Positions 45,182-53,784 of a stretch of DNA of 64,000 bases are shown one piece after another. This DNA is from Bradyrhizobium sp. Ash2021 (lineage in GTDB: Bacteria > Pseudomonadota > Alphaproteobacteria > Rhizobiales > Xanthobacteraceae): contig NZ_CP100604.1 of the NCBI RefSeq assembly GCF_031202265.1, forward strand, positions 1,656,501 through 1,720,500, given 5' to 3'. How positions within the stretch are numbered: the first letter of the stretch is position 1; each line of letters opens with the position of its first letter. The notes beneath the pieces are model-generated. The model had not been told where the DNA came from. It searched no databases and saw only the letters and a program-made list of their open reading frames with translations. The translations under genes were made by a program, and so were the position numbers.

Positions 45182-45814
45182 ATGCGCATGAAATTTCCAG
45201 AAAAGATCGCGGGGATCGATATTTCAAAGTTCCGCGATCTCTTTAAGGCCTTTATTGAACATGAAAACGTGCCCCGTTGGGAAAATGGTCTGCCCGTAAT
45301 CGCAGAACGGAAGATCACTGCTGAGCTGATCGAGGCTTCATTGAACGTATCCGCTTCGGAGGCGAAAAGTATCCACAAGACGCTCGTGGTGGAAGAATGG
45401 ATATTTCCTGACAAACTCGTTCCTAGCCGGAAAGGTATGGCGCTCGCACAGCACGTTGACCGGCCACCACTCCCACGCGAGATTGCTCTCGCAATTCTTG
45501 ATCGAGTGCTCGACTGGGCTGATCACATTAACGCAGACCCGGCAGAGCGCGTGAAATTGAAAGCCATCCGTCTTTTCGGCAGCCTGGAGCGAGGCGAAGC
45601 AGAGGTTGGCGACATCGACCTCTTTCTCGAGTTCACCACATTCGATCTGGGCGAGGACCTGCAGCCGGAAGATATGGAGCGCGAGAGCGAACTGGCCGAG
45701 GATTTGAGGAACATTTCAGAGTACATCAGTCCAGCGGACGAATTAAGTCGGCAAATGATGTCGGATGTGGCGTCACGGCAGATTTTTCCGCGGCCGTCAT
45801 CCGGATCAAAATAG
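45182..45814 (+). CDS. MNT-type nucleotidyltransferase with N-terminal winged-helix-like domain
   Basis: The C-terminal half contains KAIRLFGSLERGEAEVGDIDLFLEF, with the GS and DxD motifs of minimal nucleotidyltransferases; such enzymes transfer AMP or other nucleotides and often serve as antitoxins or toxins. The N-terminal half (FIEHENVPRWENGLPVIAERKITAELIEASL split here) is helical and DNA-binding-like. Start could be ATG 45182 or 45188; the longer frame to 45143 lies inside the previous gene. Length is about 210 residues. It is directly downstream of the membrane protein. Confidence 0.7.
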   Translation: MRMKFPEKIAGIDISKFRDLFKAFIEHENVPRWENGLPVIAERKITAELIEASLNVSASEAKSIHKTLVVEEWIFPDKLVPSRKGMALAQHVDRPPLPREIALAILDRVLDWADHINADPAERVKLKAIRLFGSLERGEAEVGDIDLFLEFTTFDLGEDLQPEDMERESELAEDLRNISEYISPADELSRQMMSDVASRQIFPRPSSGSK

Positions 45815-46346
45815 GTGAACGCGACCAAAGGCGGCTTCATCTACCGGTGGATTACCCCATCAGCGGAAGAGAACAGCGGCGGCCACTCGCCCCAACATCC
45901 TTGGGCGTTTGCTTTTCTTACTACCTTCTTTTCTGGCGAGGCCTCTGGCGAGGACGCGCGCCACCTGTGCGGGCCGCCACTTGCCCTTGCCGCGCACCGT
46001 CGGGATGCCCTGCGCGTTCAGTCCCGCAGCGACGGCGTGAAGGCTTGCGCGGCCGCTCTCCTGCGGCGCAGAATTCCAGCTGTTTGTGCCCCTGGACTGC
46101 CCCAGCATGGCTGGAGTTGTCGAGTACGGATCGGCAAGTCATCTTGTTCAAGAGTGGTTCTCGAGCACTGCCCGTCCCTTCAGACGCCTCGAAATGGATC
46201 GAGATTGACCGTTCGAGCGGCCTATACAGTGGTACACAGCGGTGGTCACAAAACTTGACCGGTCTTTCTTGGAATCCTTGTTTTTCGGCGATTTTAGCTC
46301 GATCGCGGCATGGGGGAAGGGAGTCCCACTCTCTCGGCTGACCCGC
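45815..46346 (-). pseudogene. Relic of a serine recombinase (resolvase type) C-terminus
   Basis: This 530-bp stretch has no intact gene. On the minus strand between about 45880 and 46030 the text SLHAVAAGLNAQGIPTVRG and KGKWRPAQVARVLAR is the conserved C-terminal helix-turn-helix of large serine recombinases. The upstream N-terminal catalytic domain is absent and flanking frames are scrambled. Together with the integrase next to it, it marks past mobile-element activity. Confidence 0.5.
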
Positions 46347-48008
46347 TTATTTCGCTCCGACCGAGCGCGCTACCTTGCGCTTTTCCCTCACAGCCTTGGA
46401 GGCGACGACTTCGGCATTGGTCCGACGATGTCTCTTGTGAGGCGCAGGCGACTTGTCTAAGGCGGCGATCCTGAAGCGCGGATACTTCTCAATTTCCGCG
46501 GACATCGTCCTGATCCAACGGTCGCCGTAGTCGTTGCCCGCGTTCGAATCCTTCGGACGGTGACCCGTGATGAAGCCTTCGACCTCGCGATCCATCCCGA
46601 CGTGCCGCGCCACGCTCTTGAACAGATGGCGCCAGGCGTGGCTCGGCTTCACGCCGACCGGGATGCCAAGGCCGTGCACCCATTCGCCGATCCGTTCTGC
46701 GACCTTCTTGAACTGCGGATTGCCGGACTTGCCGCCGCGGCCGCGATCCGGATCGTAGAAGAGCGGCTTGCCCCGTTTGCGGCGTTCCTCGACGTAGGCG
46801 AGGAAGCCCTGCTCGATCACGTGCGAATGGATCGGTACGACGCGCCATTGCGCCGTCTTTTCGAGCGACGGCTTGATGGTCATACACCAGATGCTGTTGG
46901 TGACGGAAGAGATGTCGTCGGGATGCAGGCTGGTGAGCTCATTGACGCGTGCGCCGCTGTAGGCGCACAGCCACGCCAGCCAGCGCCGCGCCGCCCTCAT
47001 TTCGACGGAAATTAGAGGGCTCGGAGCGGCGAGGGTGCCGGTCAGGATGAGCTTGGCTTCCTCCGGCGTGAAGCCCTTTCGCGGCGGCTGCTGTTGCTGC
47101 GCTTCGGTCGCGGTCGCATCCGACTTGTCCTCGCGGACCTTCAGCCGCAGAAACGGGTTCTGGTCGAGCTTGCGCCGCTCCACCATGAAGCCGGCGGTAG
47201 CCGACAGGGCGGCCACCCAGACGTCCTTGATCGACTTGTGCGCATATTTGTTCTCGATCAGGCGGTCTATCCAATCGTAACCGTCGCCGGTCGTAATGTG
47301 CTTCAGGTCGCGGTGGCCCAGGAAATTGCAGAACGCCTTGATCTTCGGCCGCCAGCGCTTCGCCGTGGGCCCGAACTTGCCGCCCTTAAGGCCGCCCTTG
47401 ACCGCGAATTCCTCGAACGCCCTGATGAAGTCGAGCGCGGGCGTCGTGCGCCGCGGTGCGCCCTCGAGTTCCGGACTCGGCCGATAGTCGCCGGCGAGGG
47501 CGCGCTCGACATCTTTGGTGGCCTCGTTCCTGGCTCTGACTAGCAGTGGCTTGAGACGCTCGATGTTCTCCATCGAGGCCTCGTATCCGCCGCTCTCAAG
47601 CCATTGCTCGGCGTCCTCCTGCAGGGACTGATCATCCCGGCAGGACAGCCTGAGCTTGCGGAAGCCGGTCGGCGGCTCCTTGATCCAGGCGTCGCGGATA
47701 TTGAGGTGCGCGGCGGCGCGCAGCGCGTGCAGATCCTGGTGGGTGAGCTTGAAGGGAGCGGGTTCGAGTTCCAGGTCGTGGTCCCGGGTGGACGGCCGGC
47801 CGGCTCGGAGGCGGCCCCATTCGGCCTCGATCGCGGCGTTGACAGCCCCAATCCGAATATTGGCCTTCCGCTCGTCCTTGGTTTTGAGGCTCGCCCATAC
47901 CTCGGTCTTGCCGACCAGGGCGCGCAACCCCGACGGCACCTTCTTGCGTAACCAGTAAAATTGCGAGGTCGGGCGTTTTCGCGGAGTCGGCATCTTGATC
48001 GTCGGCAT
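46347..48008 (-). CDS. Tyrosine-recombinase integrase of the island
   Basis: The C-terminal catalytic domain shows Arg in SGARVNELTSLHPDD, His-x-x-Arg in HAWRHLFKS, His in ITGHRPKDS and the Tyr in GNDYGDR, the complete R-H-R-H-Y set. The N-terminal half has the SAM-like core-binding region (LDFIRAFEEFAVKGGL) and a leading segment (RKRPTSQFYWLRKKVPSGL) typical of proteobacterial integrases. ATG 48008 begins MPTIKMPTPRKRP; a longer frame to 48122 reads through the attachment-like sequence and is less likely. About 553 residues. Its position at the right end of the accessory region next to a tRNA-end-like site makes it the probable island integrase. Confidence 0.88.
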   Translation of the reverse strand: MPTIKMPTPRKRPTSQFYWLRKKVPSGLRALVGKTEVWASLKTKDERKANIRIGAVNAAIEAEWGRLRAGRPSTRDHDLELEPAPFKLTHQDLHALRAAAHLNIRDAWIKEPPTGFRKLRLSCRDDQSLQEDAEQWLESGGYEASMENIERLKPLLVRARNEATKDVERALAGDYRPSPELEGAPRRTTPALDFIRAFEEFAVKGGLKGGKFGPTAKRWRPKIKAFCNFLGHRDLKHITTGDGYDWIDRLIENKYAHKSIKDVWVAALSATAGFMVERRKLDQNPFLRLKVREDKSDATATEAQQQQPPRKGFTPEEAKLILTGTLAAPSPLISVEMRAARRWLAWLCAYSGARVNELTSLHPDDISSVTNSIWCMTIKPSLEKTAQWRVVPIHSHVIEQGFLAYVEERRKRGKPLFYDPDRGRGGKSGNPQFKKVAERIGEWVHGLGIPVGVKPSHAWRHLFKSVARHVGMDREVEGFITGHRPKDSNAGNDYGDRWIRTMSAEIEKYPRFRIAALDKSPAPHKRHRRTNAEVVASKAVREKRKVARSVGAK

Positions 48009-48086
48009 GGTGGAGCACCTCGGTGTAGCACCGGCCGTCCGGGAACTCCTGAAATGAAGGATAAACTTTAATTGAAGGGGTTGGCG

Positions 48087-48121
48087 CCTCCGATCGGAGG
48101 AGAGTCCCTCCCTTTCCGCCA
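48087..48121 (+). other. Probable attachment site: palindrome plus tRNA 3'-end-like core
   Basis: A perfect 14-bp palindrome, CCTCCGATCGGAGG, at 48087-48100 is followed directly by GAGTCCCTCCCTTTCCGCCA at 48102-48121. The latter matches the 3' end of a tRNA of the serine type (T-loop end, acceptor strand, CCA). The 5' part of a tRNA is not present to its left, so this looks like the duplicated 3' end left at the far side of an island. No second copy was seen in the window; the matching tRNA gene should lie to the left of base 1. Confidence 0.45.
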
Positions 48122-48337
48122 TTCTGTTTCGAGCCTGTTCACTGACGGGATTGGACGATCGACCTCTCCTTCACCAATGGAAGCGCCTCACGCTCGGAAC
48201 AGAGCATCAACGTTTCGGTGGATCCATGCAAACAGTTAGGCGAACCGCGCTTCCGGCTCGCCGCAGGTTCTGGATCCGCGCGCCCTTGCGCTTTAGCCGA
48301 CTTTCCTGAGTAAGGAGGAGATCAAGGCCGAACGACC
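48122..48337. other. Intergenic gap at island boundary
   Basis: About 215 bp with no convincing gene or repeat. It separates the integrase upstream region from the tail of the GST-like gene. No tRNA fold could be made from it. Confidence 0.4.
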
Positions 48338-49447
48338 TCATGCTTCGTTTGTCGCTGCCGGGCGCAACCTGAATTCGGACCGCACGATCGGTTGCGGTAT
48401 CTCAATTTGCATGTGATTAAAGCCTCCGAGGTCGCGTAGTTGGGCGTCGACAGCTTTCCTTTGCGAAGGGTCGATCGATCGATAGTGCTGCAATACTCGT
48501 TGGAGCATCCATTGCGGATAGGGATACACGCATCGAGATCCCCTCCTGCCTCTCAGCTCGAAATCTTGCAGGCCGATGGTCTTTGGAAAGGGGACCCCCG
48601 CATTGTCCCGGGACCATGAATCCACACGATCCACGATCTCGCGCAGAACGGGAAATTGGTCATGGAAGATTGCTCGCAGAATCGGATTCAATGCAGTCGA
48701 GACTTGATCGTTGGGCAAGAAGTCTCCGCTCCTCGGTTTCGGCTCAAGCATACGCTCGACCCACTGAACTACTCTCGGAGCAATGCTCTTCATGAGCCGA
48801 CCCGACAATGGATCGCGATTTAGGACAGCGTACAATCCGCCGAAGAAGCTGAAATCAGCGATCGAAGGCCGCGATCCGAAGAGAAACTCATAATCTCGAA
48901 AATGTTCATTCAAGGCTCCGAGGAATTCCTCGTAGGCCTCCTCGATCGCCGGCCCCGTATTGGCGTCGATTCCGAAGAGTCCGACCCAGCCTCCGAAGAT
49001 GCGGGCCTTCTCGAGCCCGGCTTCCCGCTGCTCTTGCGGAGAGCCGGTAGGGCGCGCTTGCTTTCCGAATTCTTCGATCGCGAATTCGCGGTTTTCAGGT
49101 TTGGTCCACCTGTAGTGGATCGCGGTCATTATCAACCATTCGTCCCCGTAGAGCTCCATCAGGAGGGCGGAGAGCCTCTGCCAGGGCTCGACGGGATGGA
49201 CGGGCGCTTGTGGGTAGCGATCCTCTAAGAGGTCTATAATTTCAGTGCTATCCTGTACCACCTTTCCGTCTGGCGTGACGAGGGTCGGAATCATCCAGAC
49301 GCCGGTGCGAGCGACGATAACGTTCCGGTATACCTCTTCGGTGGTCAAGATTTCTTCGTAGGGAATTGCCTTATACCGCAGATACGCGCGAACCTTCGCC
49401 GTATAGTACGATGTAGGGGTTCCGTAGAGCTTGTACATTTCACTCAT
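48338..49447 (-). CDS. Glutathione S-transferase family protein (second of tandem pair)
   Basis: The N-terminal thioredoxin-fold domain is clear: YKLYGTPTSYYTAKVRAYLRYKAIPYEEI with PTLVTPDGKVVQDSTEIIDLLE giving the Ser-Asp/Glu glutathione contacts (DST). The C-terminal helical domain follows (SIADFSFFGGLYAVL), then about 120 extra residues, making 369 residues against about 220 for ordinary GSTs. The ATG overlaps the stop of its paralogue by 4 bp. Long GSTs of this kind occur near catabolic genes in rhizobia, but substrates are unknown. Confidence 0.78.
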   Translation of the reverse strand: MSEMYKLYGTPTSYYTAKVRAYLRYKAIPYEEILTTEEVYRNVIVARTGVWMIPTLVTPDGKVVQDSTEIIDLLEDRYPQAPVHPVEPWQRLSALLMELYGDEWLIMTAIHYRWTKPENREFAIEEFGKQARPTGSPQEQREAGLEKARIFGGWVGLFGIDANTGPAIEEAYEEFLGALNEHFRDYEFLFGSRPSIADFSFFGGLYAVLNRDPLSGRLMKSIAPRVVQWVERMLEPKPRSGDFLPNDQVSTALNPILRAIFHDQFPVLREIVDRVDSWSRDNAGVPFPKTIGLQDFELRGRRGSRCVYPYPQWMLQRVLQHYRSIDPSQRKAVDAQLRDLGGFNHMQIEIPQPIVRSEFRLRPAATNEA

Positions 49448-50544
49448 GACGCTGCCACCAACTTGTAGTGCTCCCGTTTCACTGGTCGAGCCACCCTGAA
49501 GTCCAGGCCGCAGTTTGGTCCTATCGACGAAAGGAGCGAATCCATTTCGGCTCTGTCAGCATCTTTGGCCGACTGATACGCTGCCAACGGCCTCTGGATC
49601 ATGAACTGTATGCAAGTCCAGACATTCCTGTCCTCAGTGACGCCGCCGATGGTGAACTTGTGCGTGCCCAGGAAGCGGGGAACGGGCTCTCCAGGGTGGC
49701 CCTCGATCCAAGCGGCCACACGTTCGACAGTGTCGTAGGCCACCGGAACGTATTCCTCGAAAGCGTGGAGAAGCATCGGGAGCAACGATGCCGGCACCTC
49801 ATCGTCGGGTAGGAACGCCCCTTCGCTCGCGGGCACGGAATTCATCCTCTCGACCCAGCGAACGACGCTTGGCGCCGAGCGCTTGATCAGCGCATGCGAA
49901 TACGGATCGCGATACAGATGCCCGTAGAGCGGCCCCATGAAAGTGAAGTCGGCAGTACACGGCTTCGTACCGAGAAGATAAGGGTAGCGGTCAAAGTGCG
50001 CATTCAGCCAGCCCAATAGTTTTTCGGTCCAGGCCTCGAACTGAGGGATGGTTCTTTTGGTCACACCGAGCGCCGGCAGACGATCCCGCGTCCACGCCGA
50101 GCTGCTATCGCCCAGAGCCGCCTGACTCTCCAGGCTGAGCGTCGGCTCGTACATCCGACCGAATTCCCGGATGAGATATTCGTGGTTGTATTCGGGAAAT
50201 CCCCATCTGTAGTACATCGCGGGAATACGCACCCAGTCGTGGGCATAGGCCTCGAGCAGTAGAGCGGCAAGGCGCTGGCGAGCGCCCGACGGGTAGACCG
50301 GCGCGTTGGGAAAGTGCATTTCCAATGAATCGATGATTTCGGTGGAGTCCTGCAGCAGCCTGCCGTCGGGAGTTCTGACCACAGGCATCATCCTGAACCC
50401 GATCGTCGGCACCAAGAGCTTGTCGTAGACGTAATTCGACGCGACCACTTCCTGAAAGGGGATGTTCCTATAGATCAGATAAGATCGGACCTTGGCGCTA
50501 TAGTTGGAAATCTGAGCGCCATACAACGTGTAGATGTCGATCAT
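49444..50544 (-). CDS. Glutathione S-transferase family protein (first of tandem pair)
   Basis: A paralogue of the next gene: YTLYGAQISNYSAKVRSYLIYRNIPF at the N-terminus, VRTPDGRLLQDSTEIIDSLE for glutathione contacts, and CTADFTFMGPLYGHLYRDPY in the helical domain. Length is 366 residues with the same C-terminal extension. The two proteins are clearly related over their whole length yet well diverged, so the duplication is not recent. A gap of about 100 bp separates it from the substrate-binding-protein pseudogene, which lies upstream on the same strand. Confidence 0.78.
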   Translation of the reverse strand: MIDIYTLYGAQISNYSAKVRSYLIYRNIPFQEVVASNYVYDKLLVPTIGFRMMPVVRTPDGRLLQDSTEIIDSLEMHFPNAPVYPSGARQRLAALLLEAYAHDWVRIPAMYYRWGFPEYNHEYLIREFGRMYEPTLSLESQAALGDSSSAWTRDRLPALGVTKRTIPQFEAWTEKLLGWLNAHFDRYPYLLGTKPCTADFTFMGPLYGHLYRDPYSHALIKRSAPSVVRWVERMNSVPASEGAFLPDDEVPASLLPMLLHAFEEYVPVAYDTVERVAAWIEGHPGEPVPRFLGTHKFTIGGVTEDRNVWTCIQFMIQRPLAAYQSAKDADRAEMDSLLSSIGPNCGLDFRVARPVKREHYKLVAAS

Positions 50545-50644
50545 GTTGTCGATCTCCGAGGTGTAAGCTCAAACGACGTTCCGCGGATCCGTCACTCGGA
50601 ACGTCGCGCGCCCGGCTATCGGGCGCGGGTTCTCGTCCGCCAAC

Positions 50645-51919
50645 CTATTGGTTCGCCCGAGCGTTCTTCACGTAAGGGCAACCGCCTTCGCTGAGAGGTC
50701 GGAATGCTTCGTTGCCTGGAATGACGGATAGGAGCTTATAGAAGTCGAACGCATATTTGGATTCCGCGGGGCTCTTGACCTGCATCACATACATATCGCG
50801 CAGCACCCTGCCGTCCTCACGGACCATGCCGCCGTGCGTGTAGAAGTCGTCGATCGGAATCTTCTTCATTTGATCGACCACGGTTAGCGCTTCGTCAGAA
50901 CCTGCGGCCTTGATCGCCTTCAGATAGTGCAGAACGGCCCCGTAGACACCGGCCTGCATCATATTGGGAACTTTGCCGCCGTTTCGCGCCATGAACCGCT
51001 TGCTTCAGGCGCGCGTTTCGTCGTCCATATCCCAATAGAAGGAAGTCGTTACGACCAGGCCTTCTGCCGTCTTCAGGCTGAGGCTATTGATGTCCGTGAT
51101 GGTCACCAAGAGTCCGGCGAGTGTCTGGCCCGCCTGAGTAAGCCCGAACTCGGACGCCTGTTTGATGGCATTGACAGTATCGCCGCCGGCGTTTGCCAGC
51201 GCTACAACGTTCGCTTTCGAGGATTGGGCGGTGAGCAGGAAAGAGCTGAAGTCCGGCGTGTTCAGCGGATGACGGACACCGCCTACGATCTTGCCTCCCG
51301 AACTCTCGACGAATGTTGTGATGTCGCGCTGCATGGCCTGACCGAAAGCGTAGTCGGCCGCCAGAATGAACCAACTCTTGTATCCCTTTGACGAGAGGCC
51401 GGAGACCAGTCCCTTGGACAGCGAGTAGGTATCATACGTCCACGCTATCCCGGTCGGAGAACAAGACTTGCCGGTCAGATCGGACGTGCCCGGCCCGGAC
51501 ATCAGGAACACGCGTTTCTTTTCGCGAGTGATCTCCTGGACGGCCAATCCGACGGAAGAAGTCGGCACGTCGGCGATGGCATCCACGCCGTCTTGGTCGA
51601 TCCACTTCCTGACGATGGCCGAACCCACATCAGGCTTGTTCTGGTGGTCGGCAAAGATCACCTTGATCGGCCTGCCCAGCACAGTTCCGCCGAAGTCTTC
51701 TACCGCCATCTGCGCTGCGATGACGGACCCTTGCCCGGTGATGTCTGAATAAAGGCCGGACTGATCATTGAGCACTCCAATCTTCACCGCATCGTCGGAA
51801 ATCTGGCTGAAAGCCTGTCCTGACGAAAAAATCGGCCCGCCGAGAACGGTGGCGGCAGAAAAAAGCGTGCGCGATCCGATCATTTGTTTCCTCCCTGATG
51901 AAGGCCGGACTCGTGCCAT
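50645..51919 (-). pseudogene. Branched-chain-type ABC substrate-binding protein with one in-frame stop
   Basis: The upstream part has a signal peptide (FSAATVLGGPIFSSGQAFSQ) and VKIGVLNDQSGLYSDITGQG, diagnostic of LivJ/LivK-like periplasmic binding proteins for amino acids or aromatic acids. It stops at TGA 51007-51005 after YWDMDDETRA. The very next codons in the same frame read SKRFMARNGGKVPNMMQAGVYGAV and continue to a normal end at 50645. Relatives have Trp where the TGA stands (ETRAWSKRF), so a single TGG to TGA change explains the break. The two parts total about 425 residues. The likely start is the ATG in RKQMIGSRTLF. Expression as two fragments would not give a working protein. Confidence 0.82.
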
Positions 51920-52080
51920 GGAGGCGAAGTTCTGTCAAATTTCGCATGATATATAAAATATGAATTCTGACGAAATTGAGAAAATGTAGTTGAATCAATG
52001 CGTAAACTTATTCGTGCCGGCCTTGCTTCCTGTAATTTCGCATGATAGGCAACATGCCAATATCACTTTGACAGTGCTTG
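51920..52080. promoter_or_regulatory. Divergent promoter region with a 14-bp direct repeat
   Basis: This AT-rich gap separates the binding-protein gene (minus) from the acyl-CoA synthetase gene (plus). It holds a perfect 14-bp direct repeat, AATTTCGCATGATA, at 51938-51951 and 52034-52047, one copy near each gene. Placement fits operators of a shared regulator, and the TetR-type gene at 55306 is the obvious candidate. No -35/-10 pair was assigned with confidence. Confidence 0.55.
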
Positions 52081-53748
52081 ATGATGCAGATGTTCGAAAA
52101 TCCAACCTCTCAAATCGCCTCGAATGGACCTTCCTCGGTCCGGCGGGAGTTCCATTTCGAGGGGCAGGCGGAGAGGGTCGTGAAGTGTTTCGCGGACCGT
52201 CCCGCGACGCTGGACGATCTATTCACTTCGGCCGCCCGACGGTTTCCTGACGGCGAAGCCCTCGTAGCGGGGTCCGATCGTCTCTCCTACCGAGATCTCG
52301 ACGTGCGGGTGAGCCTGGTCGCGTCAGGAATTCGATCTCTGGGACTGAAGGACGGCCAACGTGTCGCCTTCGCTCTCGGAAACCGCATCGAGTTCGTGGA
52401 GATGCTTTTGGCCTGCGCGAGGATCGGGGTCGTCGCCGTCCCCCTGAATATCCGCATGCGCCATAGAGAGATACTGCATGCGCTGCGCGATTCGGGGGCG
52501 ACTGCAATCGTGTTCGAAACGGCGTTGACGGATCAGATCCCGCCAGTGTCGGAGACGCCCGCGTGTCGCATCCGTATCGTCGTGGGGGATGGAAACGGCG
52601 AGTCGCTTGCCTATCAAGCGGCGTTCTCCGATCGTGAGTTGTCGAATTTCGTCGCCACGCCCGCGGCGGAAGAGGCGGTGTCGGCGATCGTCTACACGTC
52701 CGGCACCACCGGCAAGCCAAAGGGAGCTTCGATCACGCAGATCGGCTTCATTCATTCGGCGATGTCCTTCGAAAGAGTTGCTGAGTTGAAGCAGGGGGAC
52801 CGCAGCGTTGTCGCCGTTCCTGCGAGCCACATCACTGGTATGGCTGCCGTCATCTATCCGGTCCTGCATGTCGGGGGCTGCCTTGTTCTGATGCCCGAGT
52901 TTCGGGCGGCCGATTTCGTGGACCTAGCGGTCGCAGAGAAATGCACATATGCATTCCTGGTGCCGGCTATGGTCAATCTCGTCCTGATGAAGGTCGATCT
53001 CTCGGGCCGAGACCTGACCGCCTGGAGGCTGGTCGCCTTCGGCGGTGCGCCTATGCCACCCGCAACGATAGATGCAATTGCCGCGACGCTTCCGCGACTG
53101 AAGTTGCTCCACGCCTACGGTGCGACCGAAACGACGGCCGCCGTAACGGCGACGATGGTACCTTCCGATTCCAGTCGGCTTCGGCAGCAAAGCATCGGCC
53201 GGGCACTGCCGTGCGCAGAAATCAGGATCATGGACGAAATCGGCCGCGAAGTCCTCGCCGGACGGTCCGGCGAATTATGGATCGGCGGACCGAGCGTCAT
53301 TGCGTCGTACTGGGGTAACCCGCAAGGCTCCGAGGATAGTCTGCGTGGCGGCTTCTGGCGTTCGGGAGACGTCGGCTGGGTAGACGACGACGGCTACGTC
53401 TTCATCGGCGACCGCAAGAAAGACATGATCAACAGGGCCGGGTTCAAGATCTACTCGACCGAGGTCGAGGCCGTACTCATGAACCATCCGCTCGTTGACT
53501 TCGCGGCCGTGGTCGGCCGCCCAGACCCAGTCCTTGGCGAAAAGTCGCACGCATTCGTGGTCGGCAGCATCGGCTCCGAGCTGGAAACGATACGGGATTA
53601 CTGCGCCACACAACTCTCAGACTACAAGATACCGGATGCGTTCACGGTAATCGACGGCGAAGATCTTCCCAGAAACGCCTCGGGAAAGGTCTTGAAGGCC
53701 GCATTGCGTGAGCGACTCCTAGCGGAACAGCCGAACGTCAAGGCCTGA
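52081..53748 (+). CDS. Acyl-CoA synthetase (AMP-forming), first gene of catabolic operon
   Basis: An ANL-superfamily ligase that adenylates a carboxylic acid and transfers it to CoA. The P-loop YTSGTTGKPKGASITQ is near residue 204; YGATETTAAV, GELWIGGPSV, WRSGDVGWVDDDGYVFIGDRKKDMIN and the final NASGKVLKAAL (catalytic Lys) follow in normal order. About 555 residues. Several ATGs (52081, 52084, 52090) are possible and none has a strong ribosome site. The substrate acid cannot be inferred. It opens the operon that continues with the aldehyde dehydrogenase. Confidence 0.9.
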   Translation: MMQMFENPTSQIASNGPSSVRREFHFEGQAERVVKCFADRPATLDDLFTSAARRFPDGEALVAGSDRLSYRDLDVRVSLVASGIRSLGLKDGQRVAFALGNRIEFVEMLLACARIGVVAVPLNIRMRHREILHALRDSGATAIVFETALTDQIPPVSETPACRIRIVVGDGNGESLAYQAAFSDRELSNFVATPAAEEAVSAIVYTSGTTGKPKGASITQIGFIHSAMSFERVAELKQGDRSVVAVPASHITGMAAVIYPVLHVGGCLVLMPEFRAADFVDLAVAEKCTYAFLVPAMVNLVLMKVDLSGRDLTAWRLVAFGGAPMPPATIDAIAATLPRLKLLHAYGATETTAAVTATMVPSDSSRLRQQSIGRALPCAEIRIMDEIGREVLAGRSGELWIGGPSVIASYWGNPQGSEDSLRGGFWRSGDVGWVDDDGYVFIGDRKKDMINRAGFKIYSTEVEAVLMNHPLVDFAAVVGRPDPVLGEKSHAFVVGSIGSELETIRDYCATQLSDYKIPDAFTVIDGEDLPRNASGKVLKAALRERLLAEQPNVKA

Positions 53749-53784
53749 AGGCCGATCAACGAACAGATAAGAAAGCTCGAAACA

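Noticed and set aside
48087..48160. Complete tRNA gene at the island end
   Set aside because: Only the 3'-end-like 20 bases fit; no D arm or anticodon arm can be placed to the left.
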